A stretch of DNA of 5,879 nt from an uncultured Bacillus sp. Its GTDB lineage: Bacteria; Bacillota; Bacilli; Bacillales; DSM-1321. The position numbers and the translations under genes were made by a program. Shown one piece after another: positions 1-5,853 of this stretch (positions are counted from its first letter, which is position 1; the number at the start of each line of letters is the position of its first letter). The notes beneath the pieces are model-generated. The model was not told the DNA's origin. It searched no databases and saw nothing but the letters and a program-made list of their open reading frames with translations. The stretch is taken from assembly GCA_934215995.1 (NCBI GenBank), contig CAKQBC010000165.1, forward strand, positions 1-5,879, read 5' to 3'.

Positions 1-1097
1 GTGCCAAGGACCGTACTTGCTAAGCCTCGCTCCATCATTTTGTAAACAGACTCTTTAGACGTTAAGAACTTCAAAAAATCAACTGCCAGCTCTGGATTTT
101 TAGCTTTAGCCGGTACATAAAATGCTCCTCCCCACCCAGATGTGATTGGTGCAGCATTGTTTTCTTCTTCAGATTGTTCGGACCAGCCAGGCTGATTGAT
201 CGCTCTTAATTCAAAATCTTCTGGAATGACATCCTGCATTTCCCCTTCAAGCCAAGTTCCTGCAGTGGTAAAAAGGGCGTTGCCTTGGAAAAATTGAGTT
301 TGGGCTTCAATATGAGACAACGATAAGGTACCTTTCAACAGGTATCCTTCATCCTTTAAACTTGAGGTGATTTCCGCAGCCTCCAAAAATGCTTCGTGTT
401 TCCAAGCACCCTCTTTCAAATTGAATGCATCGTTCACAGCCTGGATGCCGCCAATTTTTTGGACGAGTGGCAAGTAGATTCCGTAAAAATAATAGCCGGG
501 ATGCTGTCCTTGAAGAGCAAACACTGGGATATTCTTCTCTGCCGCCTTGTCTTTCAAGGCTTCAAGCTCCTCCCAAGTTTCAGGTACTTCCCAGCCATTT
601 TCCTCAAATAACTTTGAATTATACCACCACACATATCCTGTTCCAGCTTGCAATGGTATTCCATACGTTTTTCCTTTGGACTGCAGTTTGAACTGCTCCT
701 CTATAAAGCTATCCTTCCATGTAATACTTTCATCATCAAATGATGGTTCTTCTAAATATTCATCCAATGCAAGGATTTCTCCCTGATTCACCAAGCCTTG
801 AATATCAACACTTGCTCCAGGGTTAACTATGTCAGGTACATCCCCTGACACGAATCTTGTTTGGAGTTGGGTGTGTATATCCGGTGATGCTGTAATGTTT
901 ATCTTGACACCGGGATTTGCCTCTTCATATTCTGCAGCGCTTCTTTTAACCCAATCAGAACCAAAACCGCCTTCAAACATCATTAAGTTTATTTCTTTAT
1001 TGTCTCCGTTGCTGGATTTTCCGTTAGATTCAGTAGAATCATCGCTGCAAGCCGTCATTAACAAGATGAGTAATAATAAAGCTACTAGTTTCTTCAT
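1..1097 (-). CDS. Extracellular solute-binding lipoprotein of a sugar-type ABC importer (family 1), C-terminus missing at window edge
   Basis: The frame is open from ATG 1097 to the left edge, giving 365 codons without a stop, so the gene is partial at its 3' end. Family members are usually about 410-440 residues, so probably only the last part is missing. The N-terminus is a lipoprotein signal: MKK, a Leu/Ile-rich core, then the lipobox M-T-A-C with the lipidated Cys at residue 17, followed by a polar Ser/Asp/Asn linker. The body reads like MalE/UgpB-type proteins: a first strand ending in a FEGGFGSDW segment, a GDVPDIV segment, YGIPLQAGTGYVWWYN with the following NSKLFEENGWEVPETWEEL, and near residues 329-345 the typical PAKAKNPELAVDFLKFLTS block. 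It should bind a carbohydrate outside the membrane and hand it to a permease, presumably encoded beyond the left edge. AAGGAGG (1106-1112) lies 8 nt before the ATG; an in-frame GTG at 1100 is a less likely start. It follows the dehydrogenase gene by 42 nt and is visibly more A+T-rich than it. The ligand is unknown. Confidence 0.93.
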   Translation of the reverse strand, partial: MKKLVALLLLILLMTACSDDSTESNGKSSNGDNKEINLMMFEGGFGSDWVKRSAAEYEEANPGVKINITASPDIHTQLQTRFVSGDVPDIVNPGASVDIQGLVNQGEILALDEYLEEPSFDDESITWKDSFIEEQFKLQSKGKTYGIPLQAGTGYVWWYNSKLFEENGWEVPETWEELEALKDKAAEKNIPVFALQGQHPGYYFYGIYLPLVQKIGGIQAVNDAFNLKEGAWKHEAFLEAAEITSSLKDEGYLLKGTLSLSHIEAQTQFFQGNALFTTAGTWLEGEMQDVIPEDFELRAINQPGWSEQSEEENNAAPITSGWGGAFYVPAKAKNPELAVDFLKFLTSKESVYKMMERGLASTVLG

Positions 1098-1139
1098 CAC
1101 TTTTTCCTCCTTATTATAGACATACAAACCTTTGAGCAA

Positions 1140-2141
1140 TTATCTAAACTGAATCAATTTCGTCAACGTCGCGGATGTTTGGTCCGCGAGTGCCGAGAAT
1201 TCAGATGGAGCCTCATCAAACTTGATTTCTTCTGTAACGAATGTACTGACATCGATTCTTTTTTCGGATAGCAAACGGATATACTCTTCAATATTCCGCC
1301 CTTCAGTCCAGCGGACAAAACCGTATGGATAATCAATGGCTTCCGCTTCATAAGTACGGTCATAGCGGCCAGGTCCGCCTGCCCTCGAAATGAGTATCCG
1401 GGCTTCCTTCCCAAACATTGGTTCTCTTGGGAAATCCGGCTCAATATCGCCTACTATAACAACCTTCCCTTTATTCCGGATCCAGTTCAGGCTCTCGGCC
1501 GTCAAAGTGGAACGCTTGCCGCCTATGCATAAAAGGACCGCATCTGCCCCATTCTGATTTGTCAGTTGAAAAACGGCCTTTTCCATTTCCTGAATAGACG
1601 AAAACGAATGGATTGTACGATCGCTTTTCAACATTCCGGACCGGCTCTCGTGAAGATCGCATGCAATTACTTGATAGGAAGCTGCATTGCCTATTTTGGC
1701 GATCATCTGCCCGAGCAAGCCGAGCCCGACAACCACAAGCGTTTCACCAAATTGCAATTCGGCAGTCCGTAAGGCATGAATGGCAATCGCACCTATACCT
1801 GCCAAGGCTGCCTCCTTCGGTTCTACATGCGGGGGTATCTTGGCATACAGCGTTTTCGGCACCAGCAGGTATTCGGAATGGCTGACATATGGGGCACCGT
1901 AGCATGCAACCAGGTCGCCTTTCTTCACATTTTCGATTCCTTCGCCGCAATCCTCAACAATTCCCATGGCGCTATATCCAAATGCGGTTTCTTTCCCTTC
2001 GCTGTTCGCAATGATTGATAATTCAGTGCCCGTAGAAATGGCCGAGTACATTGTTTTCACCACAATATAGGATGGGATGGCAACAGGTTTTTCTGCCTCG
2101 GCGATTATGACTTTTTTATCGGTTGCCAGCAATTTTCTCAT
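1140..2141 (-). CDS. Medium-chain (MDR) dehydrogenase, zinc-ligand-poor, BchC/bi-domain-oxidoreductase type
   Basis: This 333-residue protein has the MDR order: an N-terminal GroES-like domain (about 1-125), then a Rossmann NAD(P)-binding domain (about 130-270) with the nucleotide loop GLGLLG at 139-144. Where classical zinc alcohol dehydrogenases carry a Cys ligand (C-G-x-C-G-T-D) it reads SAISTGTE (33-40), and the GHE motif is replaced by GYSAMG (55-60). The four-Cys structural zinc lobe is absent. This pattern is known from the subfamily that includes bacteriochlorophyllide dehydrogenase BchC and the dehydrogenase half of bi-domain oxidoreductases. It probably oxidises or reduces a sugar-like polyol or keto compound in the cytoplasm; the substrate is unknown. 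ATG 2141 is the only plausible start. The upstream GGAGAGG lies a rather long 12 nt away, and a four-codon ORF (ATG 2152, encoding MKPV) ends in TGA overlapping the start as ATGA, so initiation may be weak or coupled. It is third gene of the operon, 24 nt after the aldolase-like gene. Confidence 0.88.
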   Translation of the reverse strand: MRKLLATDKKVIIAEAEKPVAIPSYIVVKTMYSAISTGTELSIIANSEGKETAFGYSAMGIVEDCGEGIENVKKGDLVACYGAPYVSHSEYLLVPKTLYAKIPPHVEPKEAALAGIGAIAIHALRTAELQFGETLVVVGLGLLGQMIAKIGNAASYQVIACDLHESRSGMLKSDRTIHSFSSIQEMEKAVFQLTNQNGADAVLLCIGGKRSTLTAESLNWIRNKGKVVIVGDIEPDFPREPMFGKEARILISRAGGPGRYDRTYEAEAIDYPYGFVRWTEGRNIEEYIRLLSEKRIDVSTFVTEEIKFDEAPSEFSALADQTSATLTKLIQFR

Positions 2142-2165
2142 ACAGGTTTCATTCCTCTCCGGAAG

Positions 2166-3221
2166 CTAATTAGAAAGCCATTTGTTTAGATTTTCTTTAA
2201 TAAATTCGTCATCTGTGAGATGAGGGTAGCTGGCATAAATGCGATCGATTTCTTCCGATTGGCCCGGGCTCAGCTTTTCTTTGTCCATTAGGCACCAATT
2301 GCCCTGCAGCAACCCGCTGCGAGATAACACTTCATTAATCCCGGCAATGCTCCCTTTGAATTGATTGCTCGCATCGAACAAGGCAGCATTGGCATCAGTT
2401 ATTTCCTGGCCCAGCACCAATAAATCCTTCGGAATATGGGTATCTGACTGGGCTCTCTTAATTTCACTGAACAAGGAGACTACTTGCTTCGTCCATACGG
2501 CCCAATGCCCTAATAGCCCGCCGACGATTCGCTTCTCTACTGTCCGGTCCCCGACTTTGACCCTGTACGGTGTCAAAAGATCAGCGACAATGTTGTCGTC
2601 ATTGCCTGTATAAAGGGCAATCTCTTCATTTCTTTCCGAGCTGCAAACAGCCCGGACAACATCAAATGTTTGGTATCTGTTAAAAGGCGCCATCTTAATG
2701 GCATAAACGCTTGGAATATCCGCAAACCGTTTCCAGAAGTCAAAAGAGAATACTCTGCCGCCGACCGCAGGCTGCAGGTAAAAGCCTACCAGGGGAATCT
2801 CTTCCCCTACCCTCTCAGCCCTTTCGATCAATTCATCTTCCGTATAATCGTCGAGCCCGCCCATGCTGAGAAGCCCTAAATCGTACCCGATCTCCTTGCT
2901 GTATTTCGCCTCTTTCACAGCCTGTTCAATAGGACCGCATATACCTGCGATTTTGATAAAGGATTCAGGAGCATTTGCTTTCTCCGTTTCCTCAATCGCC
3001 ATTTTCAATACCTTTTCAAATAAATTGAACTCAGGATCCCTGATTTCGAATTGCGTTGTGTGGACGCCGACCGCCATCCCTCCGGCACCGGCATCGATAT
3101 AGTACCGTGTCAAAGCCCTCTGGCGGGTTTCATCCAATTGCTTATCATTCGTAAGCGCCAGCGGATGGGCAGGGATGACGACACCTTCGTGCAGCTTATT
3201 TTTCACCGATTGTTTTACCAT
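2166..3221 (-). CDS. Dihydrodipicolinate synthase / N-acetylneuraminate lyase family protein (Schiff-base aldolase or dehydratase)
   Basis: The 351-residue protein shows the DapA-type TIM-barrel landmarks. The N-terminal VVIPAHPLALTND segment (14-26) matches the family's TPF-x-x-D region. GAGGMAVGVHTTQFEIR (45-61) stands where the family has the G-T-T-G-E substrate loop. A Tyr in GFYLQP (Y148) matches the general acid/base Tyr, and the Lys in VYAIKMAPF (K176) matches the Schiff-base Lys. DapA proteins are usually about 290 residues; this one carries roughly 60 extra C-terminal residues, and the GTTGE loop is divergent, so true lysine-pathway DapA activity is unlikely. By context it may cleave or dehydrate a 2-keto-3-deoxy sugar acid or similar pyruvate-containing intermediate in the cytoplasm; this is inference. 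The start ATG directly abuts the TAA of the preceding SDR gene (TAAATG). Its GGGAGGGAG Shine-Dalgarno lies within that gene's last codons, so the two are probably translationally coupled. Confidence 0.88.
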   Translation of the reverse strand: MVKQSVKNKLHEGVVIPAHPLALTNDKQLDETRQRALTRYYIDAGAGGMAVGVHTTQFEIRDPEFNLFEKVLKMAIEETEKANAPESFIKIAGICGPIEQAVKEAKYSKEIGYDLGLLSMGGLDDYTEDELIERAERVGEEIPLVGFYLQPAVGGRVFSFDFWKRFADIPSVYAIKMAPFNRYQTFDVVRAVCSSERNEEIALYTGNDDNIVADLLTPYRVKVGDRTVEKRIVGGLLGHWAVWTKQVVSLFSEIKRAQSDTHIPKDLLVLGQEITDANAALFDASNQFKGSIAGINEVLSRSGLLQGNWCLMDKEKLSPGQSEEIDRIYASYPHLTDDEFIKENLNKWLSN

Positions 3222-4238
3222 TTAGAAGGCTCCCTCCCTCTCCTGGAAATGTGTCGGCTTATTGCTGGTTTCTCCGCCTGCCTCAACCCATCCGGCGATC
3301 AGGTCGACCATCTCCTGTACGGATACTCTCGGATACCCGAATAACTGATGGGCTTTAGCGGCATTGTTCAGCAGTGCATGCGTATCTTCCTCATTCACAA
3401 ACAGCGCTTCAACTCCAAGCCTTTTGCTGAATTCCCCGGCAAGCCATCTGACCGATAAGGTTTCTGGTCCTGTGACATTCAGGATTTGCGGCGGATGATC
3501 AGCATGCAGCAATGACCGGATCGCATACTCATTCGCATCGCCCTGCCAGATGACATTCACATTCCCCATCGTTAAATCGATCGGCCGCCCCTCCTTAACC
3601 GATTTTGCAATTTCCAGCAAAACGCCATATCGCAGATCAATGGCATAATTCAGCCTGAATAGTACGAGCGGAGTTTGATTTTTATGTGAGAAATATGTAA
3701 GCACCCGTTCACGTCCGAGGCAGGATTGGGCATATTCCCCGACAGGGTTGGCAGCTAGATCTTCCGAACAATTATTGCTGCCGACATTGACGAATGGATA
3801 CACATTGCCGGTAGAAAAAGCTACGATTCTTGAATTCTTGTATTTTTCGGCGACCCTTCCCGGAAGGTATGCATTCATCGCCCAGGTAAAGTGTTCATTT
3901 CCGACAGTGCCGAATTTATTCCCAGCCATATAAATCACATTGCGTGCTTCAGGCAAGGATTGCAGCTCTTGTTCATTCAGAAGATCGGCAGATACCGTCT
4001 CAATCCCGAAATCCTCAAGCTCCCTTCTCAGATTCGATGAGGAAAAACGTGAAACACCGATGACTCTTTTATTCAACCCGGCTTGATCAATCGCTCTTTT
4101 TGCCATTTTTGCCAGTGATGGCCCCATCTTACCTCCCACGCCAAGTATTAAAATATCGCCGTCTATCCTTTCGAGATCCTTGATTAGCGCTTCCGACGGT
4201 GCTGACATAAATTCTTCTAATTCTTCAATTGTTTTCAT
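3222..4238 (-). CDS. NAD(P)-dependent epimerase/dehydratase-family (extended SDR) protein with altered YxxxK motif
   Basis: The protein has 338 residues from ATG 4238. An N-terminal helical stretch of about 26 residues precedes the Rossmann strand DILILGVGGKMG, whose GxGGxxG loop binds the dinucleotide (GVGGKMG at 33-39). NVIYMAG (about 100-106) and STGNVY (142-147) match the usual strand-4 and active-site Ser segments. The active-site helix reads P-V-G-E-Y-A-Q-S-C-L-G-R-E, aligning with P-x-x-x-Y-x-x-S-K-x-x-x-E: Tyr169 is present but Cys173 stands where the catalytic Lys belongs. FRLNYAIDLRYGVL and ILNVTGPETLSVRWLA are normal extended-SDR C-terminal segments. It may oxidise or epimerise a sugar or sugar-acid intermediate; the precise reaction is unknown. 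An in-frame GTG at 4247 would add three residues, but it overlaps AGGAGT (4246-4251), which sits 7 nt before ATG 4238, so the ATG is preferred. It is the first gene of the operon. Confidence 0.87.
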   Translation of the reverse strand: MKTIEELEEFMSAPSEALIKDLERIDGDILILGVGGKMGPSLAKMAKRAIDQAGLNKRVIGVSRFSSSNLRRELEDFGIETVSADLLNEQELQSLPEARNVIYMAGNKFGTVGNEHFTWAMNAYLPGRVAEKYKNSRIVAFSTGNVYPFVNVGSNNCSEDLAANPVGEYAQSCLGRERVLTYFSHKNQTPLVLFRLNYAIDLRYGVLLEIAKSVKEGRPIDLTMGNVNVIWQGDANEYAIRSLLHADHPPQILNVTGPETLSVRWLAGEFSKRLGVEALFVNEEDTHALLNNAAKAHQLFGYPRVSVQEMVDLIAGWVEAGGETSNKPTHFQEREGAF

Positions 4239-4245
4239 TGCAAAC

Positions 4246-4251
4246 ACTCCT
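4246..4251 (-). promoter_or_regulatory. Ribosome binding site that decides the SDR gene start
   Basis: On the minus strand the bases read AGGAGT, followed by GTTTGCA (7 nt) and ATG 4238. The alternative in-frame GTG at 4247 lies inside this site and has no other Shine-Dalgarno at a sensible distance. Confidence 0.75.
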
Positions 4252-4284
4252 ATTCATCAGAAAATTCAGATATTGTTTTAACTT

Positions 4285-4313
4285 ATTCTATGAATCCTTC
4301 CATTAAAAGACAA
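4285..4313 (-). promoter_or_regulatory. Candidate SigA promoter of the four-gene catabolic/transport operon
   Basis: On the minus strand, TTGTCT (4308-4313) and TAGAAT (4285-4290) are separated by exactly 17 bp. The -35 matches consensus at 4 of 6 and the -10 at 5 of 6 positions. This predicts a transcript start near 4278 and a leader of about 40 nt before ATG 4238. The imperfect -35 lies within the inverted repeat at 4303-4333, which fits a promoter that needs an activator or is blocked by a repressor. It is found by pattern only. Confidence 0.55.
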
Positions 4314-4333
4314 GTCTTAAAATTGTCTTTAAA
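4303..4333. promoter_or_regulatory. Inverted repeat, candidate operator over the operon -35
   Basis: AAAGACAA (4306-4313) and TTGTCTTT (4323-4330) are perfect inverted arms around a 9-bp spacer. Extended to 11-bp arms (4303-4313 and 4323-4333) they match at 10 of 11 positions. The stretch can also be read as a shorter dyad (AAGAC-AA-GTCTT, 4307-4318) or as direct repeats GTCTTAAAA (4314-4322) and GTCTTTAAA (4325-4333), which are 11 bp apart, about one helical turn. The left arm contains the operon's candidate -35. A DNA-binding dimer, most likely the product of the divergent gene, is the natural candidate to bind here; that is inference. Confidence 0.55.
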
Positions 4334-4375
4334 TACCAGAACCGTCTGTATGCCGCTATTAATCAAAAATTCACT

Positions 4376-4404
4376 TTGACAGACTTTTTTGTAAGCCGTA
4401 TGAT
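4376..4404 (+). promoter_or_regulatory. SigA promoter of the divergent regulator gene
   Basis: A perfect -35 TTGACA (4376-4381) and a -10 TATGAT (4399-4404, 5 of 6) are separated by 17 bp. The predicted transcript start is near 4411, with a leader of about 50 nt before ATG 4462. ACAGAC (4379-4384) overlaps the -35 and is the inverted copy of GTCTGT (4344-4349), related to the TGTCT half-sites of the neighbouring inverted repeat. Autoregulation is therefore possible. Confidence 0.8.
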
Positions 4405-4445
4405 AAATAAAAATATAATGACATGTCCGGAAATGTGTCTCTATA

Positions 4446-4450
4446 AGGAG
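4446..4450 (+). promoter_or_regulatory. Ribosome binding site of the regulator gene
   Basis: The sequence TAAGGAGTGAT resembles the extended anti-Shine-Dalgarno complement with one G missing. The AGGAG core is 11 nt before ATG 4462, slightly long. An ATG-TAA start-stop pair (4453-4458) lies in between, in the same frame as the gene, so the gene cannot begin upstream of 4459. Confidence 0.65.
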
Positions 4451-4461
4451 TGATGTAAAAG

Positions 4462-5808
4462 ATGAAAACAAATGCTTCAGAAATCATGATTGGTATTATA
4501 GGGCCCGATATTCTTTTACAGATGACGAAAGGCGTACTGAAGTCATTCCCCAATCTCAGTCCCATCTACTCTTCCAGCAATAAAAACACCATGCAGATGA
4601 TGAGGGAAGTCGATGTGCTCGTGTTTCTGGAATATCATTTGTACGAGGAAGCTAAACAGGAAATTGCCTTTTCAATCCCCGCTCACCATATTCCTCTTAT
4701 GGGAACCGGCCTATACAGAACCCTCCTTCTCATCAAGAACAACTACAGACAAAAAACGTTATCCATAGATTTAATCGCTGAAAAATACGTGGAACAGATT
4801 CTCTTCGAATTGGGAGATACAGGCTATCACTTTCTGAATCTTCATCATAAAAAAGGCCATGCGGGATTGCTTGAAGAGATTATTGCTTTTCACACAACCA
4901 ATTTTCTGAATCATCAATCAATTGCACTGACCGGAATATGCGAGGTTGCTGAACGATTAACCGAAAACGGAATTCCGAATGAATTGGTAATCCCGACCGA
5001 ACAGGATATGATTGTAGCGTTCGAGCGCGCCCTATTGGCTGCCGAAACGAGAAGGAACAAAGAATCGCAAATCGTTTTTGGCATTATACACATCGATGAT
5101 TTCAATAAAGTGACGGAGAGATGCGCCTCAGAACATGAAGTCCAATTACTGCTATTGAAAGTACAGCAGATGCTGCTTGATTACACGAAACATTTGGATG
5201 GACACCTCATCAATACAGGCGGGGACGAATATTCCTTCATCACGACCCGCGGCATATTTGAACGTGAGACCAGGGGATACAAATTCATCCCGCTCATTAA
5301 GGAATCAAAAAGCGAGCTCGGCATCACCTTAAGTATAGGTGTCGGATTCGGAAGCACCGCTGCCGAGGCAGGAAGCCATGCCCGGCTTGCATTGAGGCAG
5401 GCCAAAGAGCTTGATGGCGATGTCTGTTACATAGTGAGGGAAGATAAAAGCGTACTCGGCCCTGTTGAAATCGCCGCCAATACCCAATATGAAAGATACG
5501 ACCTTTCCATCACCGACTCCAAACTCCTCGACAAAGCCCAAAAAGCCGGCATGTCGGCAGCTTATATGACAAAGCTGATGGCAAGAGTCGCACGGTATAA
5601 AAAGTATGATTATACTGCACAGGAACTGGCGAGCACGCTTAACATCACGAACCGCAGTGCACATAGAATCCTGTTGAAGTGGATGGATGCCGAAATTGTC
5701 GATATCGTCGGTGAAGAAAGAATCACCCCTAAAGGACGGCCAAGCAGAATCTACAGGCTCACCTTCATTATGGAGGATGAACAGGCACACCAGCCTTCTG
5801 CGAACTGA
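4462..5808 (+). CDS. One-component transcriptional regulator: PrpR_N-like sensor, GGDEF-like domain, C-terminal winged HTH
   Basis: This is a 448-residue soluble protein with no signal peptide or membrane helix. Residues about 8-195 form an alpha/beta region with two Rossmann-like halves: it starts IMIGIIGPDILLQM and ends in ALTGICEVAERL...TEQDMIVAFERALLAAE. This resembles PrpR_N-type ligand-sensing domains, a tentative call by pattern. Residues about 203-327 follow the GGDEF (diguanylate cyclase) fold: IIHIDDFNKV (208-217, metal-binding Asp region), GGDEY (253-257), ITLSIGVGFG (288-297) and the late ALRQAKELDGD helix. No RxxD inhibitory site is present at the usual place before GGDEY. Residues about 365-435 are a winged HTH: QELASTLNITNRSAHRILLKW carries the two helices and KGRPSRIYRL the wing. 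It sits divergently from the transport/catabolic operon, as a local regulator would. Whether the GGDEF domain makes, binds or hydrolyses a nucleotide is unknown; it is also reminiscent of archaeal GTP cyclohydrolase III-type folds. Confidence 0.85.
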   Translation: MKTNASEIMIGIIGPDILLQMTKGVLKSFPNLSPIYSSSNKNTMQMMREVDVLVFLEYHLYEEAKQEIAFSIPAHHIPLMGTGLYRTLLLIKNNYRQKTLSIDLIAEKYVEQILFELGDTGYHFLNLHHKKGHAGLLEEIIAFHTTNFLNHQSIALTGICEVAERLTENGIPNELVIPTEQDMIVAFERALLAAETRRNKESQIVFGIIHIDDFNKVTERCASEHEVQLLLLKVQQMLLDYTKHLDGHLINTGGDEYSFITTRGIFERETRGYKFIPLIKESKSELGITLSIGVGFGSTAAEAGSHARLALRQAKELDGDVCYIVREDKSVLGPVEIAANTQYERYDLSITDSKLLDKAQKAGMSAAYMTKLMARVARYKKYDYTAQELASTLNITNRSAHRILLKWMDAEIVDIVGEERITPKGRPSRIYRLTFIMEDEQAHQPSAN

Positions 5809-5824
5809 TTTGGCTAAGCTGGAA

Positions 5825-5853
5825 TCAGTGGAGGAGCTTGCTTCCTCCACTGA
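5825..5853. terminator. Stem-loop after the regulator gene, possible terminator
   Basis: TCAGTGGAGGA (5825-5835) and TCCTCCACTGA (5843-5853) form a perfect 11-bp stem with a 7-nt loop, 16 nt after the TGA of the regulator gene. The position suits a transcription terminator. The downstream sequence (CCATAATCGTTATTGCG) lacks the expected run of T, and there is none on the other strand, so its efficiency as an intrinsic terminator is doubtful. Confidence 0.5.

Noticed and set aside
1113..1118. TATAAT on the minus strand just upstream of the binding-protein gene, as a separate internal promoter.
   Set aside because: The transcript would start within the Shine-Dalgarno sequence (1106-1112), and no convincing -35 lies 16-18 bp upstream; the best match is TTGCTC at 15 bp. 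The short 42-nt gap fits co-transcription better.
2138..2152. Four-codon minus-strand ORF (MKPV) overlapping the MDR start as ATGA.
   Set aside because: It is too short to be called a gene, and its ATG is too close to the Shine-Dalgarno (GGAGAGGA abuts it). It could affect initiation of the MDR gene but has no further support.
4420..4440. Imperfect dyad around ACATGTCCGGAAATGT in the regulator leader, as a riboswitch or second operator.
   Set aside because: The arms match over only 4 bases with shifted spacing; there is no stable structure or known riboswitch pattern. Only the TGTCT at its right end is worth noting.
4453..4458. ATG-TAA start-stop pair between the Shine-Dalgarno and the regulator start, as a regulatory mini-ORF.
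   Set aside because: The spacing to AAGGAG is only 2 nt, too short for efficient initiation; probably chance.
4239..4461. CcpA-binding cre site (TGWAANCGNTNWCA) in the divergent promoter region.
   Set aside because: No stretch matches the consensus acceptably on either strand by eye, although carbon catabolite control would be expected for such an operon.
5329..5850. 173-codon open frame on the minus strand opposite the regulator gene.
   Set aside because: It lies antisense to the well-supported regulator HTH and GGDEF coding sequence, shows no recognisable domain, has no good ribosome binding site, and begins inside the hairpin. It is a shadow of the real gene.
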